DNA of 64,000 nt. It comes from JBBQFI01 sp038237805 (GTDB lineage Bacteria > Verrucomicrobiota > Verrucomicrobiia > Chthoniobacterales > UBA10450). The stretch is taken from positions 62,001-126,000 of the forward strand of contig JBBRYI010000009.1 in assembly GCA_038237805.1 (NCBI GenBank), read 5' to 3'. A model generated the notes under the pieces. The model made no database searches, was not told the origin of the DNA, and saw only the letters and a program-made list of their open reading frames with translations. Shown one piece after another: positions 26,819 to 35,484 of this stretch; position 1 is the first letter of the stretch; the number at the start of each line of letters is the position of its first letter. A program made the translations under genes and the position numbers.

Positions 26819-27138
26819 GGAAACGAATGTTGTTTGCGATACATGCGTTAAGAAGCAATCGACTGTGTCGCTTTCACCGCGCGCCTCAAGTCCGATTCGT
26901 CGGGATTGAGCTAAAACGACTTGAAAGCGTGAATTCCCTCTCCCACCGGGAGAGGGTAGGGTGAGGGCCTCAGTCTTCGCGGAAAACGTGGACCCTCACC
27001 TTGATCCTCTCCCTCAAGGAGAGGAATAGTTCCCAACCCTCTGTGTTTTTCGGAAATGGTACGGTCGTATTGACGTGACCCGTTTTCATCGCTGTCATCT
27101 AGTGCACGCCGAGGAGGGCGGAAAAATCTGAACTGATC
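26819..27138. other. Intergenic region with palindromic repeat family E
   Basis: This 320-base gap between divergent genes holds an inverted-repeat element at about 26936-27029. One side is CCCTCTCCCACCGGGAGAGG and the other CCTCTCCCTCAAGGAGAGG. A short related hairpin lies at 48272-48292. No further gene is seen. Promoters for both genes must be here, but no clear consensus boxes stand out. Confidence 0.6.
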
Positions 27139-28566
27139 ATGCAAAAACCGAAAACGATCGCAGTGATTGGTGGTGGCTCGGCCGGATTCACAGCGGCGCG
27201 AACTGTGGCCGATCTCGGAGCGCATGTTCTGTTTTTCATGGGCGACCACGCCGATCACGCATCACTTTGCATCAACGCCGGCTGCATGCCGTCGAAGGCG
27301 ATCTTCGAGCCGATCGACGCGATGCATCATGCGCGGCAACATGGCTGGCTGAAAGTGGAACCGCTTCAGCCTAACGAGTATCTCGCGCAGATCGTGCGCT
27401 GGAAAGATGGTGAGATCGAAAATTTTCGCGCGTATCGCGATGCGGAAATTCGCGAACGCGCCGGAGATAAATTCCAAATCATTCGCGCGAACGCGCACTT
27501 CGTCCATCCACACGAACTGGAGAGCGAAGGAAAACGTTATCATTTCGATGCCGCGATCATTGCCAATGGCTCGGCCACGAACTTTCCGAAAATCAAAGGA
27601 CTGGATCGGACGGCCGACGGCATTTGGACGAGCGACGAAATTCTGCACAACACGCGCATTCCGAAATCGCTTGTCGTTATGGGCGCGGGCCCGATCGGTC
27701 TCGAGTTTTCTCTGCGCTATGCACGGCTCGGTTGCGAAGTTACGCTTCTGGCGAGGGGGCGCGTGCTGGCGGAATTTCCAGCGAAATTTGGTGAGCGCCT
27801 GGCGTCGATTTACGAAGGCGAAGGCGTTCGTGTTCTTACTGCGCGAAAGGTCGCACAGGTTTCGCAGAGGCAAGACGGCTTCTTTGAACTCGTAATCGAA
27901 GGCGCTGGCGAAACGGAATCGATCGCGTGCGAAAAAGTGCTGCTCGCGGCGGGACGCAGCCCTGCGGTCGATGGTCTGGGACTGGAAGCAGCCGGAATTT
28001 CGGTGAAAGAGGGATGTCTCGAGATCGGCGACGACATGCGCGTCGCAGAACACGATCACATTTTTGGCGCGGGCGATGTCGTCGGGAAGCGCATGGTCGT
28101 GCATCATGCGCACATTGAAGCGGGGATCGCGGCGGAAAACGCGGTCAAGGAAGGCGGCCGTAAATGGACGAAGCGCTCAAACATTCAGGTTGTTTTTTCC
28201 GATCCGGAATTTGCTTTTGCCGGCTTTAAGCCAAGCGCAGCGCGAAAGGCCGGTCATCATCATCTCGTCAGCGCCTCGGCGGAGAGTCGAGATATCGGCA
28301 AACTTCATCTCGCCGGCGACGATTTCGGATTCGGAGAATTTTCCGCTGACGCAAAAAGCGGACTTCTAATGAGCGCGGGATTGCTTTGTAACGACGCGAG
28401 CAATCTGATTCATCTTCCCGCCTACGCGATCGATCATGAGCACACCGACTTTCAACTGGAGGACGCCGAATTCTACCATCCGACCAAGATCGAGATCATT
28501 TCGGAAATCGGCGACGCATTAAGCCGCAAACTCGGCGGTCATCCATTTGCGCGAGCAGAAGAGTGA
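27139..28566 (+). CDS. Class I pyridine nucleotide-disulfide oxidoreductase (Lpd/MerA-like)
   Basis: A 475-residue flavoprotein. FAD motif AVIGGGSAGFTAA (residues 8-20); redox-active Cys44 and Cys49 in CINAGCMPSK; NAD(P) motif VVMGAGPIGLEFSL; second FAD motif IFGAGDVVG; a C-terminal dimer domain with FYHPTKIEIISE supplying the His-Glu pair. The family includes dihydrolipoamide dehydrogenase, mercuric reductase and soluble transhydrogenase. No 2-oxoacid dehydrogenase genes are nearby, so it is probably a stand-alone reductase. An exact 9-mer motif reads as QPNE at residues 77-80. Confidence 0.9.
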   Translation: MQKPKTIAVIGGGSAGFTAARTVADLGAHVLFFMGDHADHASLCINAGCMPSKAIFEPIDAMHHARQHGWLKVEPLQPNEYLAQIVRWKDGEIENFRAYRDAEIRERAGDKFQIIRANAHFVHPHELESEGKRYHFDAAIIANGSATNFPKIKGLDRTADGIWTSDEILHNTRIPKSLVVMGAGPIGLEFSLRYARLGCEVTLLARGRVLAEFPAKFGERLASIYEGEGVRVLTARKVAQVSQRQDGFFELVIEGAGETESIACEKVLLAAGRSPAVDGLGLEAAGISVKEGCLEIGDDMRVAEHDHIFGAGDVVGKRMVVHHAHIEAGIAAENAVKEGGRKWTKRSNIQVVFSDPEFAFAGFKPSAARKAGHHHLVSASAESRDIGKLHLAGDDFGFGEFSADAKSGLLMSAGLLCNDASNLIHLPAYAIDHEHTDFQLEDAEFYHPTKIEIISEIGDALSRKLGGHPFARAEE

Positions 28567-28588
28567 TGCGCCTAACGAGCGCGATCAA

Positions 28589-29707
28589 TCAATCCCCAAT
28601 CACGGTGGGAACGAGGACATCATGCACGGCGACGAGAAGATTTTCGACTGTGAACGGTTTTTGCAAAACAGCGCTGGTCTTTTCCACGATGTCCGGAATT
28701 TCATCGCGCGGCAGCTCGCTCATGACAATGAGTGCCGTCTCCGGAAAGCGCGCGCGCAATTCAAGCAAAAGCGCATTGTTCATCGAACGCGCTATCCGCA
28801 ACGCCAGCAGGATCGCTTCCGGTTCCGTCTCGTCCGCGCGATTGAGACCTTCGCTGGTCGAGGCGGCTGTCGTCACTGCATAACCGGCACTGGCAAGAAT
28901 CTCTTTTATGATTTCGGTGATCGCGATTTCGTCATCAACGATGAGAACGGAACGACCGCCGCCGTCACGCGCCAATGCCTTTCCAGTTGCGGTTAATCCG
29001 CGCGCGAGAGTAAGAAGCTGTTTCACCAAGCCTGCGCCGCGATCGGCTGACCGGTCGAGCATGGCTACGAGCTGAGTCGTGTCCGGGTCGTTAATTCTTC
29101 GATCGAGCAGATCGCTACCCATAAGGATAGGAGTCAGAACGTTATTCACGTCGTGCGCGATACTGCGCGCGAGCAACCCGATTCCTTCCAGCCGTTGCGC
29201 GCGCAATCGCTCCGTTTCGCGGCGTCGCTGGTTGGTCACATCGCGCTGAACGACGACAAAATATGCGATCCGGCCTTTTTCATCGCGTAACGGCTCGACG
29301 TACCAGTCCACGCAAAATTCCGAGCCATTCTTGCGATAACCAATGTCTTCCCCTTCAAACGGCCTGCCTTTTTCCAGGTGTGTTCGCAAGCGTTCGACTG
29401 TGCATAATTTTGTATTAGGTCCCTCTAATATTCCCGGATTTTTCCCGATCACCTCTTTCGGCAGGTAACCGGTGAGTTTTGTGAACGCTTTGTTGACATA
29501 AACAATGCTTGGCCCGGGCTCCTTCATTTCGGTATCGGTAATAACGATCGACTCGCGAATTTGCGCCAAAGCCTGCTGCGCAACTCCGAGCGGGCTTACG
29601 CCGCGAGCACCCACCAGTTCCGGCAACACCTTCTTCGCCGGGGGCGGATATTTCTTTCTGCTCCGGTCGCGTGTGCGCCGGGCCTTAACCCCGTGAGCGG
29701 ATGGCAT
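28589..29707 (-). CDS. PAS-histidine kinase-receiver protein lacking an ATPase domain and the receiver aspartate
   Basis: About 372 residues from ATG 29707; ATG 29839 is possible. A PAS/PAC sensor lies at residues 45-160 (YVNKAFTKLTGY, VVVQRDVTNQ). The HisKA-like helix has SIAHDVNNVLTPI with the His at about 185. The expected HATPase_c domain is absent: the text goes from the dimerisation helix directly to a receiver (SVLIVDDEIAITEI). In the receiver the phosphoacceptor position reads AILLALR, with Ala about residue 302 where Asp is normal; the conserved Lys (LQKPF) is kept. It may be a non-phosphorylating sensor or adaptor, or in decay. Confidence 0.8.
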   Translation of the reverse strand: MPSAHGVKARRTRDRSRKKYPPPAKKVLPELVGARGVSPLGVAQQALAQIRESIVITDTEMKEPGPSIVYVNKAFTKLTGYLPKEVIGKNPGILEGPNTKLCTVERLRTHLEKGRPFEGEDIGYRKNGSEFCVDWYVEPLRDEKGRIAYFVVVQRDVTNQRRRETERLRAQRLEGIGLLARSIAHDVNNVLTPILMGSDLLDRRINDPDTTQLVAMLDRSADRGAGLVKQLLTLARGLTATGKALARDGGGRSVLIVDDEIAITEIIKEILASAGYAVTTAASTSEGLNRADETEPEAILLALRIARSMNNALLLELRARFPETALIVMSELPRDEIPDIVEKTSAVLQKPFTVENLLVAVHDVLVPTVIGD

Positions 29708-30042
29708 ACCTCTAGACCGGTGGAACGTGACAGAACGCTCCACCAACCTGCGTGGTTGAGTTCCGATCCTCGCGCGTGGACGCGATAATGTTTCCCGGGC
29801 TGAGCATGCCGATTCGTTAGGTAGCATGGCCCGTTCCAACGGCGGTAAGTCGAGGCTGATCGACCTGAAAATTCCCGGATCGAACGGGTCAAACGCGAGA
29901 GACGGGCGCGTGAAAACGTTGAAGTCTCACGGATTTTATCACCAAGGCTGTGCAACGATTTGTCTAAATAAACAAGGCTCCCGCCTGCTCCGCGCACGAT
30001 CCTTCATGCCGACTCGGCATTAAAACCAAAACGAAAGAAGAC
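29708..30042. other. Intergenic region upstream of the BON-domain gene
   Basis: No convincing gene in this 335-base gap. It covers the possible N-terminal extension of the kinase (up to 29839), with the near-motif TCGTTAGGT at 29814-29822. AAACGAAAGAAGAC just before 30043 is a good ribosome binding region for the BON gene. Confidence 0.5.
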
Positions 30043-30420
30043 ATGAAACGAACATTCCTGGCGTTAGCCTCAATTATCTCCGTAAGCCTCACGGCAATGG
30101 CTGCCGATGAAAACAAAGCCACCGCCGACAACACCGCAAAAAATCAACGCGACCGATCCGGCCAGACAAAGACCTCGGGTGATCAGTCCAATAGCCGCGG
30201 AGATTTGAAGACAACACAGGCCATTCGGAAAGCGCTCATGAAAGACAGCTCGCTTTCCATGACCGCGAAGAATGTCAAAATCATCACTGCCGGCGGCCAG
30301 GTCACACTCCGTGGCCCAGTCAAGAGCGCCGATGAAAAGTCCAGGATTGACCAGCTTGCCAAGGGTGCCGCTGGAAACGCCAAAATCGACAATCAGCTGG
30401 AAATCAAAGCGGCGAAGTAA
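30043..30420 (+). CDS. BON-domain periplasmic protein
   Basis: A 125-residue protein with a signal peptide (residues 1-20, SLTAMAAD), then a low-complexity linker, then a single BON domain at about 55-122 (IRKALMKDSSLSMTAKNVKI, GQVTLRGPVKSADEKSRI). BON domains bind phospholipid or stabilise the envelope, as in OsmY and DolP, and are often stress-induced. It is followed 37 bases later by a glycine-zipper protein on the same strand, so they are probably one unit. Confidence 0.88.
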   Translation: MKRTFLALASIISVSLTAMAADENKATADNTAKNQRDRSGQTKTSGDQSNSRGDLKTTQAIRKALMKDSSLSMTAKNVKIITAGGQVTLRGPVKSADEKSRIDQLAKGAAGNAKIDNQLEIKAAK

Positions 30421-30457
30421 GTTTACAACCTCCACTCAATCGAAAGAAATAATCCTT

Positions 30458-30982
30458 ATGTCAAAATCAGTATTCGGTATCGCAACAACACACGGTCAGG
30501 CGGAACAAATCGTCGAGGGTCTGCAGGCCCAGGGTTTCGCCGCATCGGAAATTTCCGTCCTTATGCCCGACACGGGCGGCACGCGTGACGTTGGTCACGT
30601 CAAAGCAACCAAAGCTCCTGAAGGCGCCACCACTGGTGCGGCGACGGGCGGAGTCGCCGGCGGCGTGATTGGTTTGCTCGCCGGTATCGGCGCTCTCGCT
30701 ATTCCGGGCGTGGGTCCTTTTATCGCAGCGGGTCCGATCATGGCAGCGCTTAGCGGAGCCGCGGTTGGTGCAACAACCGGCGGAGTCGTCGGGGGTCTGA
30801 TCGGCCTCGGAATTCCAGAGATCGAAGCAAAGCGCTACGACGAGAAACTCCGCAAAGGAAACTATCTCGTCGCGGTTCACACCGATGACGGTGATGATGT
30901 CGATCGCGCGGAGGAGATCTTTAAGAACGCCGGTGCGGAGGATATCAGCACCGTAAGCGAGGCTTCGGCCCCGAAATCGTAA
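30458..30982 (+). CDS. Glycine-zipper stress-type protein with N-terminal signalling-like domain
   Basis: 174 residues from ATG 30458 (MSKSVFGIATTHGQAEQIVE). The first 50 residues resemble the general stress protein 17M-type alpha/beta domain. A hydrophobic glycine-rich hairpin follows (residues 60-115, GAATGGVAGGVIGLLAGIG and GAAVGATTGGVVGGLIG). The tail is acidic (TDDGDDVDRAEEIF). Such proteins are often found in stress operons with BON proteins. A terminator hairpin follows at 31004. The open frame reaches upstream but overlaps the BON gene. Confidence 0.75.
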   Translation: MSKSVFGIATTHGQAEQIVEGLQAQGFAASEISVLMPDTGGTRDVGHVKATKAPEGATTGAATGGVAGGVIGLLAGIGALAIPGVGPFIAAGPIMAALSGAAVGATTGGVVGGLIGLGIPEIEAKRYDEKLRKGNYLVAVHTDDGDDVDRAEEIFKNAGAEDISTVSEASAPKS

Positions 30983-31003
30983 AGCGCATTCTTAGAAACA
31001 CGG

Positions 31004-31037
31004 AACACCTCGCCTCCTAGAGCGCGAGGTGTTTCAT
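31004..31037 (+). terminator. Rho-independent terminator after the stress gene
   Basis: AACACCTCGC (31004-31013) pairs fully with GCGAGGTGTT (31024-31033), with a ten-base loop, followed by TCATTT. Position just past the stop at 30982 fits a terminator for 30043-30982. Confidence 0.8.
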
Positions 31038-31108
31038 TTCTGGAACCTTACCTCGCAAACTTGTGAGGGCCCAACGCTTTTCCGCTGACCGTCGCCAGAG
31101 TCGCCGGA

Positions 31109-31186
31109 TTAAAACAGCCCGAGAACTTTGAGGACGATTACGATAACGACGATGACTCCGATGATGTAGAAAATATTTCTGTTCAT
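31109..31186 (-). CDS. 25-residue hydrophobic membrane peptide
   Basis: A short frame from ATG 31186 to TAA 31109: polar start MNRNIF, then a continuous hydrophobic helix of Ile and Val, ending VLKVLGLF. The helix is about 19 residues, enough to span the membrane. The codons are well chosen, with no odd usage, and there is an AGGC-rich region upstream. Small proteins of this shape are common in Gram-negative stress regulons. It lies between a stress gene pair and thrS. Expression is unproven; the open frame and amino acid pattern are the evidence. Confidence 0.55.
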   Translation of the reverse strand: MNRNIFYIIGVIVVIVIVLKVLGLF

Positions 31187-31343
31187 GTTGCGCCCTGCCT
31201 ATCACCCGGGGTGGGTTGATGACCAGAAAAATCAGCGAATTGGCCAGCTCGGTTTATCCTTCGCAAATTGCTTTTGTTTAGCCGGCTTGCAGACCTTAAG
31301 TCTTTGAACATCTGTTTCTGCTGTGGCGTCAGTTTGGAAGAAC
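31187..31343. other. Gap between the small peptide and thrS, with a possible small coupled frame
   Basis: On the minus strand a GTG overlaps the thrS stop (GTGA) and opens about 54 codons (SSSKLTPQQKQMFKDL...). Another frame shows a lysine-rich end (CKPAKQKQFAKDKPSWPIR) before a stop at about 31238. Together they could be a frameshifted small gene downstream of thrS. The evidence is weak. Confidence 0.25.
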
Positions 31344-33257
31344 TCACGCTGCGCGCGTCCGGATTTGCTCCAGTATCTGCGCGGTTACCTCGCCGCGCGG
31401 CTTCGGACCGAGATTGCCTTTGCCATGGACGCGCACACTGACGGCGTTTGCTTCCATGTCGCGTTTTCCAATGACGAGCATGGTGTGCACTTTCATTTGT
31501 TCAGCGCGTTGAATTTTACCGTTGATCTTGTCGGTGCTCTCGTCGATTTCGGCACGGACTTGATGCGCGCGAAGTTCGTTGAGAATTGCTCGCGAATAAT
31601 CAAGCAGCGCCGGTTCATCGCCGATCGGCAAAATCCGCACCTGTTCGGGCGATAACCAGAGCGGGAAATTGCCGGCGTAATGCTCGATCAAGAAACCAAT
31701 GAAACGTTCGTGCGTGCCAAGCGGCGCGCGATGAATGCACAGCGGCGTCTTCTCCGTGTTATCTCGATCTTTATAAACGAGATTGAATCGCCGCGTTTGA
31801 GCAAAGTCGACTTGGTTGGTCGCAATGGAAAATTCGCGACCGATTGCGCTCCATGCTTGCACATCGATCTTTGGTCCGTAAAACGCCGCCTCGTTAGGCA
31901 CTTCGATAAAGTTAATTCCTGAACTCTTAAGAACGTTGCGCGTCATCGCTTCCGTTTGTTTCCAGAGCTCGGGTTCGTCGACAAACTTTTGTCCAAGCTT
32001 GGCCGGATCGTGCGTGGAGAAACGCATGACGTATTTGTCGATGCCGAAGAGTTTGAAGTAGCGGAGATACATTTGATTGACTGCGTTGAACTCGCTCTCA
32101 AACTGCTCTGGCGTGCAATAGATGTGGGCATCGTTCATCTGCAGTGAGCGCACGCGCATGAGGCCAAATAGCTCGCCGCTTTGCTCGTAGCGATGGCAGA
32201 AGCCATATTCCGCAAGTCGCAGCGGTAAGTCGCGATAACTCCGCGGTAGCGCACCATAGAGTTTGTGATGGTGCGGGCAATTCATCGCCTTGAGGTAATA
32301 GCGGTCGGAGGTCAGGCTTCTCGCCTGGCTCGGCTGGCCGGCATCCTGCCGGTCGTGTTGTTCGGCATGCTGGAAGCCTGGCGGTCGAGACACGCTCGGA
32401 AGCCTGTCTTCAAGTTCCATTGGCGGGAACATAGAGTCGGCATAGTACGGGAGATGGCCACTAATCTCATAAAGTTTGCCTCGCGCTATATTCGGCGTTC
32501 TCACGCGCACATAACCTGCGGCAAACTCCGTTTCCTTTGCCAGCTTCTCGAGTTCTTCGATGATTGCGGCGCCGCGCGGAAGCCAGAGAGGAAGACCGGG
32601 ACCGACGTCTTCGTCGAAGGTGAATAGCTCGAGTTCTTTGCCGAGTTTTCGGTGGTCGCGCTTCTTCGCTTCCTCCAGCATGGCGAAGTATTCGTCGAGC
32701 TGCGTTTTGTTTTTGAACGCCGTGCCGTAAATGCGTTGAAGTTGCGGATTCTTTTCGTCGCCTTTGTAATATGCGCTCGCCACATTCGTTAGGCGAAACG
32801 CACCGATGTTCCCCGTGCGCATGACGTGCGGTCCGGCACAAAGATCGAGAAATTCGCCGTTGCGATAGAGCGAAATCGATTCGATAGGCGGAATGTTCTC
32901 GATGATGCCGAGTTTGAATTTAGACGGCTCACCTCGCGTGCCAAGTGCGCCCAACTCGCCGCGCTTCGCCATCGCTAACGCTTCGTCGCGGGAAACTTCC
33001 ACACGTTCGAACAGATGGTTTGCTTTGATTTCCTTCTTCATCTCCGCCTCGATCTTCTCGAAGTCTTCGGGCGAGATTCGGTGCGGCAGCTCGACGTCGT
33101 AATAGAATCCGTTTTCGACCGGCGGGCCGGCAGCGAATTGCGCGTCCGGCCAAAGTTTCAAAATGGCGGTGGCAAGTATATGCGCGGTCGAATGACGAAG
33201 ACGTTCGATGTCCGTCATCTGTGCGCGCTGTTCAGGTGTTTTGCGTTCGTCGCTCAC
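31344..33257 (-). CDS. thrS: Threonyl-tRNA synthetase without TGS domain, with a repeat-derived insertion
   Basis: About 637 residues. The protein begins at the editing domain (IERLRHSTAHILATAILKL), so the N-terminal TGS domain is missing. Catalytic motifs: motif 2 FCHRYEQSGELFGLMRVR, motif 3 IHRAPLGTHERFIGFLIE, zinc ligands in AMNCPHH, and the anticodon-binding domain. Residues about 284-316, just before KAMNCPHH, are encoded by a palindromic repeat (32311-32404) and look extra compared with other ThrRS. GTG 33257 is the preferred start; ATG 33218 is possible. Upstream residues are repeat-derived (family A). It charges tRNA-Thr. Confidence 0.95.
   Translation of the reverse strand: MSDERKTPEQRAQMTDIERLRHSTAHILATAILKLWPDAQFAAGPPVENGFYYDVELPHRISPEDFEKIEAEMKKEIKANHLFERVEVSRDEALAMAKRGELGALGTRGEPSKFKLGIIENIPPIESISLYRNGEFLDLCAGPHVMRTGNIGAFRLTNVASAYYKGDEKNPQLQRIYGTAFKNKTQLDEYFAMLEEAKKRDHRKLGKELELFTFDEDVGPGLPLWLPRGAAIIEELEKLAKETEFAAGYVRVRTPNIARGKLYEISGHLPYYADSMFPPMELEDRLPSVSRPPGFQHAEQHDRQDAGQPSQARSLTSDRYYLKAMNCPHHHKLYGALPRSYRDLPLRLAEYGFCHRYEQSGELFGLMRVRSLQMNDAHIYCTPEQFESEFNAVNQMYLRYFKLFGIDKYVMRFSTHDPAKLGQKFVDEPELWKQTEAMTRNVLKSSGINFIEVPNEAAFYGPKIDVQAWSAIGREFSIATNQVDFAQTRRFNLVYKDRDNTEKTPLCIHRAPLGTHERFIGFLIEHYAGNFPLWLSPEQVRILPIGDEPALLDYSRAILNELRAHQVRAEIDESTDKINGKIQRAEQMKVHTMLVIGKRDMEANAVSVRVHGKGNLGPKPRGEVTAQILEQIRTRAA
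32311..32404. repeat. Palindromic repeat inside thrS
   Basis: The 94-base stretch has the self-complementary CCGGCATCCTGCCGG and mirrored AGGCTT / GAAGCCT arms. It is read in frame as a Gln/Ser/Arg-rich loop (HAEQHDRQDAGQPSQAR) of ThrRS. Length 94 is not a multiple of 3, so its exact ends are uncertain. Confidence 0.6.
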
Positions 33258-33269
33258 GGAAAAACAGGA

Positions 33270-33298
33270 GAGATTCCTCGACTTCGCTCGGAATGACA
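33270..33298. repeat. Palindromic repeat family A, single arm
   Basis: AGATTCCTCGACTTCGCTCG followed by GAATGAC, upstream of thrS. It encodes the unlikely N-terminal extension of thrS. Confidence 0.7.
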
Positions 33299-33338
33299 AG
33301 CTGGGCTTGGAGAATTTTACTGCGCGCTTCGCCCTTTT

Positions 33339-33367
33339 CTAGCGACCGTCATAGACCGCCGCTACAG
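33339..33367. repeat. Palindromic repeat family B, single arm
   Basis: TAGCGACCGTCATAGACCGC followed by CGCTACA is a degenerate arm of family B, downstream of the 33369-33929 gene. Confidence 0.55.
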
Positions 33368-33368
33368 A

Positions 33369-33929
33369 TCATTTAATCTCCGCGAGTTTCTTTAGATCCA
33401 TGCGTTTCACCCATTCCTGCAATTCTTTCGCGTCGAGTCCCTGCGTTTCGATTTGCACGAAATAACGTTTCGCCACCATCACCCAAAGCGTGCCGTGCTT
33501 TTTGTCGTTCTCGTAGGCTTCGAATCCCGGATTTCCATCGATCGTAACTGGCTTGGCGTAGCCCTCCGGCGTTGAGCTGTTCTCCTTCCACGCCGCTGTC
33601 GTGGAGGCGACATAATCGGGATTAGCCGCCGAGTCGAGAATGCTAATCGATGTGATCGGCGCGTTATCGGCTTCGCCTCTTTTGTAATCGCGGTGTGCCG
33701 TGGTCAGAGCAAAACCGCCTGCATCGTCGGTTGAGCCCTCAGGCTTGTCAGCGGTCCAACCCGACGGCGCATCAGGTAAAAGCGGCAAGAGCTTGGAATA
33801 ATCGACAACTTCGATGCTCGATGGTGCGTCCTGCGCGCGGGCTGCGCCACCCACCAAGCCACAAATCGCCAGAACAAAAATGTAAAGACGAAGAAACCTC
33901 ATGAGGTGGGCGAGCGTTTTCGTGTTCAT
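33369..33929 (-). CDS. Hypothetical secreted protein
   Basis: A 186-residue protein. A signal peptide ends at about residue 32 (GGAARAQD); ATG 33902 (MRFLRLY) gives a normal-length signal and may be the true start. The mature part (SKLLPLLPDAPSGWTADKPEG, VTIDGNPGFEAYENDKKHG) looks like a periplasmic domain used in many Gram-negative hypothetical proteins; no function is known. It is divergent from the GT39-like gene. Confidence 0.7.
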   Translation of the reverse strand: MNTKTLAHLMRFLRLYIFVLAICGLVGGAARAQDAPSSIEVVDYSKLLPLLPDAPSGWTADKPEGSTDDAGGFALTTAHRDYKRGEADNAPITSISILDSAANPDYVASTTAAWKENSSTPEGYAKPVTIDGNPGFEAYENDKKHGTLWVMVAKRYFVQIETQGLDAKELQEWVKRMDLKKLAEIK

Positions 33930-34021
33930 GGCGAGAACCCTTTTTTTCGCACAGGCGCGCTGGTACTCGATTGACTTTGAAGGGCGCGTTTGTCAAGACG
34001 CGTTTCGTGGCGGGAACAAAC

Positions 34022-35467
34022 ATGACAGCAGCGCGCCTCGCGTGGTTCATCGGTCTTAGTGCGATTGCCGTGCGACTCATCGCGATTACGCAGCCGTTCA
34101 TCGATAACTGGAGTTGGCGCGAGAGCGATGTCGCCGCTATCGCGCGGAATTTCCTCGAGAACGGTTTTCGTTTCGCCTATCCGCAAATCGATTGGGCCGG
34201 AAATGCACCCGGTTACGTCGGAACAGAATTTCCCATTCTGCCCTTCGTTGTTGCGCTCGTATACAAATTTACCGGTGTGCATGAATGGATCGGGCGGTTC
34301 GAATCCGTTCTTTTTTTTGCGGTATCGCTGCCGATTTTCTATCTCCTGGTCCGACGGATTTTTAACGAATCGATCGCATTGTGGGCGCTCGTTTTCTACA
34401 GCTTCGCGCCACTGAGCATCGTGGCGAGCCGCGCATTTATACCAGACGTGCCGTCGCTCTGTTTATCCCTCGCCGGAATCTATTTCTTCCTGCGCTCGCT
34501 GGCGGACGATGATCGGTGGAGTTATGCGATCGCGTCGATCGCTCTTAGTCTCGCGATTCTGATCAAGGGAACGAACGCGATCATCGGGCTTCCGATGCTT
34601 TACTTGAGCTGGGAACGCTATGGAATATCGCTCGTTAGGCAAAAGCGGCTTTGGATTTCGGCGTCGATCGCGATCTTGCCCGCTGCGATTTGGTATTGGC
34701 ATGCCCGGCAGATTGCGACCCACTATTATCCATATCATTTCTTCGGTGCCGGCGGTTTTGAGATGATGAATCTTAAATGGTACGCCGAAATTTTCTGGCG
34801 CGTCGTCACCCGCAGCCTGACTCCGCTGATTTCATTGCTCGCGCTCGCGGGCGTTCTCATTCTGCCGCGCGCAAAATATGGGCGTGTTTTTCACTGGTGG
34901 TTCGGCGCCATGGTCGCGTTCGTTTTTTTCCTTGGTTATGGAAATCGCCATCCGTGGTATCAGCTGCCGCTGGTCCCCATCGCGGCCGTATTCGCCGCCA
35001 TATTTTGTGACGAAGTCGAAATGCGGGTTCACCAACCATTCGTTAGGCAATTCCTGACCGCGCTCATCGTTCTGGTTCTTGCCGTCCTCTCCTTTAATTA
35101 TGCCCGTGCATTTTACACTCCTGCTTCATCCGATCTTTACGATCTCGCATTGCGTCTGCGCAAAATCACACCAGATGACGCCCGCTTGATTGCGGCCGAC
35201 GGCGGCGATCCCACGCTCCTCTATTACGCGCATCGCAGAGGTTGGCACTTCCTCGAGGCGAACGGCATCTGGCAAGGCCCGCCAATCGACGATTCGGAGG
35301 CGATCGCCAACCTCGAAGGGTTGCGAGAGCGTGGCGCGTCCTATTTGGTTTTTCCTTTCCGCACGCGTTGGTGGCTGGATTATTACCCCGGGTTCGCCGA
35401 ACATCTTGCGCGAACGTCGAAGGAGATTGCGCGCACGCCGGAAGACGCAATTTATAAACTGAATTAA
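34022..35467 (+). CDS. GT39-family membrane glycosyltransferase (ArnT/PMT-like)
   Basis: 481 residues from ATG 34022 (MTAARLAWFIG). About eleven membrane helices. The acidic first periplasmic loop carries WSWRESDVAAIARNF, where the Glu-Ser-Asp cluster is the catalytic site of GT39 enzymes. They use polyprenyl-phosphate sugars to modify lipid A or proteins outside the inner membrane; acceptor unknown. Two exact 9-mer motifs are read as LVRQ and FVRQ. It is followed by a GNAT gene 17 bases later. Confidence 0.82.
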   Translation: MTAARLAWFIGLSAIAVRLIAITQPFIDNWSWRESDVAAIARNFLENGFRFAYPQIDWAGNAPGYVGTEFPILPFVVALVYKFTGVHEWIGRFESVLFFAVSLPIFYLLVRRIFNESIALWALVFYSFAPLSIVASRAFIPDVPSLCLSLAGIYFFLRSLADDDRWSYAIASIALSLAILIKGTNAIIGLPMLYLSWERYGISLVRQKRLWISASIAILPAAIWYWHARQIATHYYPYHFFGAGGFEMMNLKWYAEIFWRVVTRSLTPLISLLALAGVLILPRAKYGRVFHWWFGAMVAFVFFLGYGNRHPWYQLPLVPIAAVFAAIFCDEVEMRVHQPFVRQFLTALIVLVLAVLSFNYARAFYTPASSDLYDLALRLRKITPDDARLIAADGGDPTLLYYAHRRGWHFLEANGIWQGPPIDDSEAIANLEGLRERGASYLVFPFRTRWWLDYYPGFAEHLARTSKEIARTPEDAIYKLN

Positions 35468-35484
35468 ATCCGGCCGACAATAAT

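Noticed and set aside
27262..28113. Long open frame of about 280 codons on the minus strand inside the disulfide oxidoreductase gene
   Set aside because: It lies wholly opposite a clear flavoprotein gene and is very rich in Arg and His, as expected for an antisense shadow of GC-rich coding DNA.
29826..30023. Small plus-strand frame upstream of the BON gene
   Set aside because: Basic, no ribosome binding site, no recognisable pattern, and it overlaps the alternative N-terminal extension of the kinase.
34285..34310. GGTTCGAATCC-like sequence, resembling the T arm of a tRNA
   Set aside because: No acceptor or anticodon stem can be folded around it, and it is inside the GT39-like gene.
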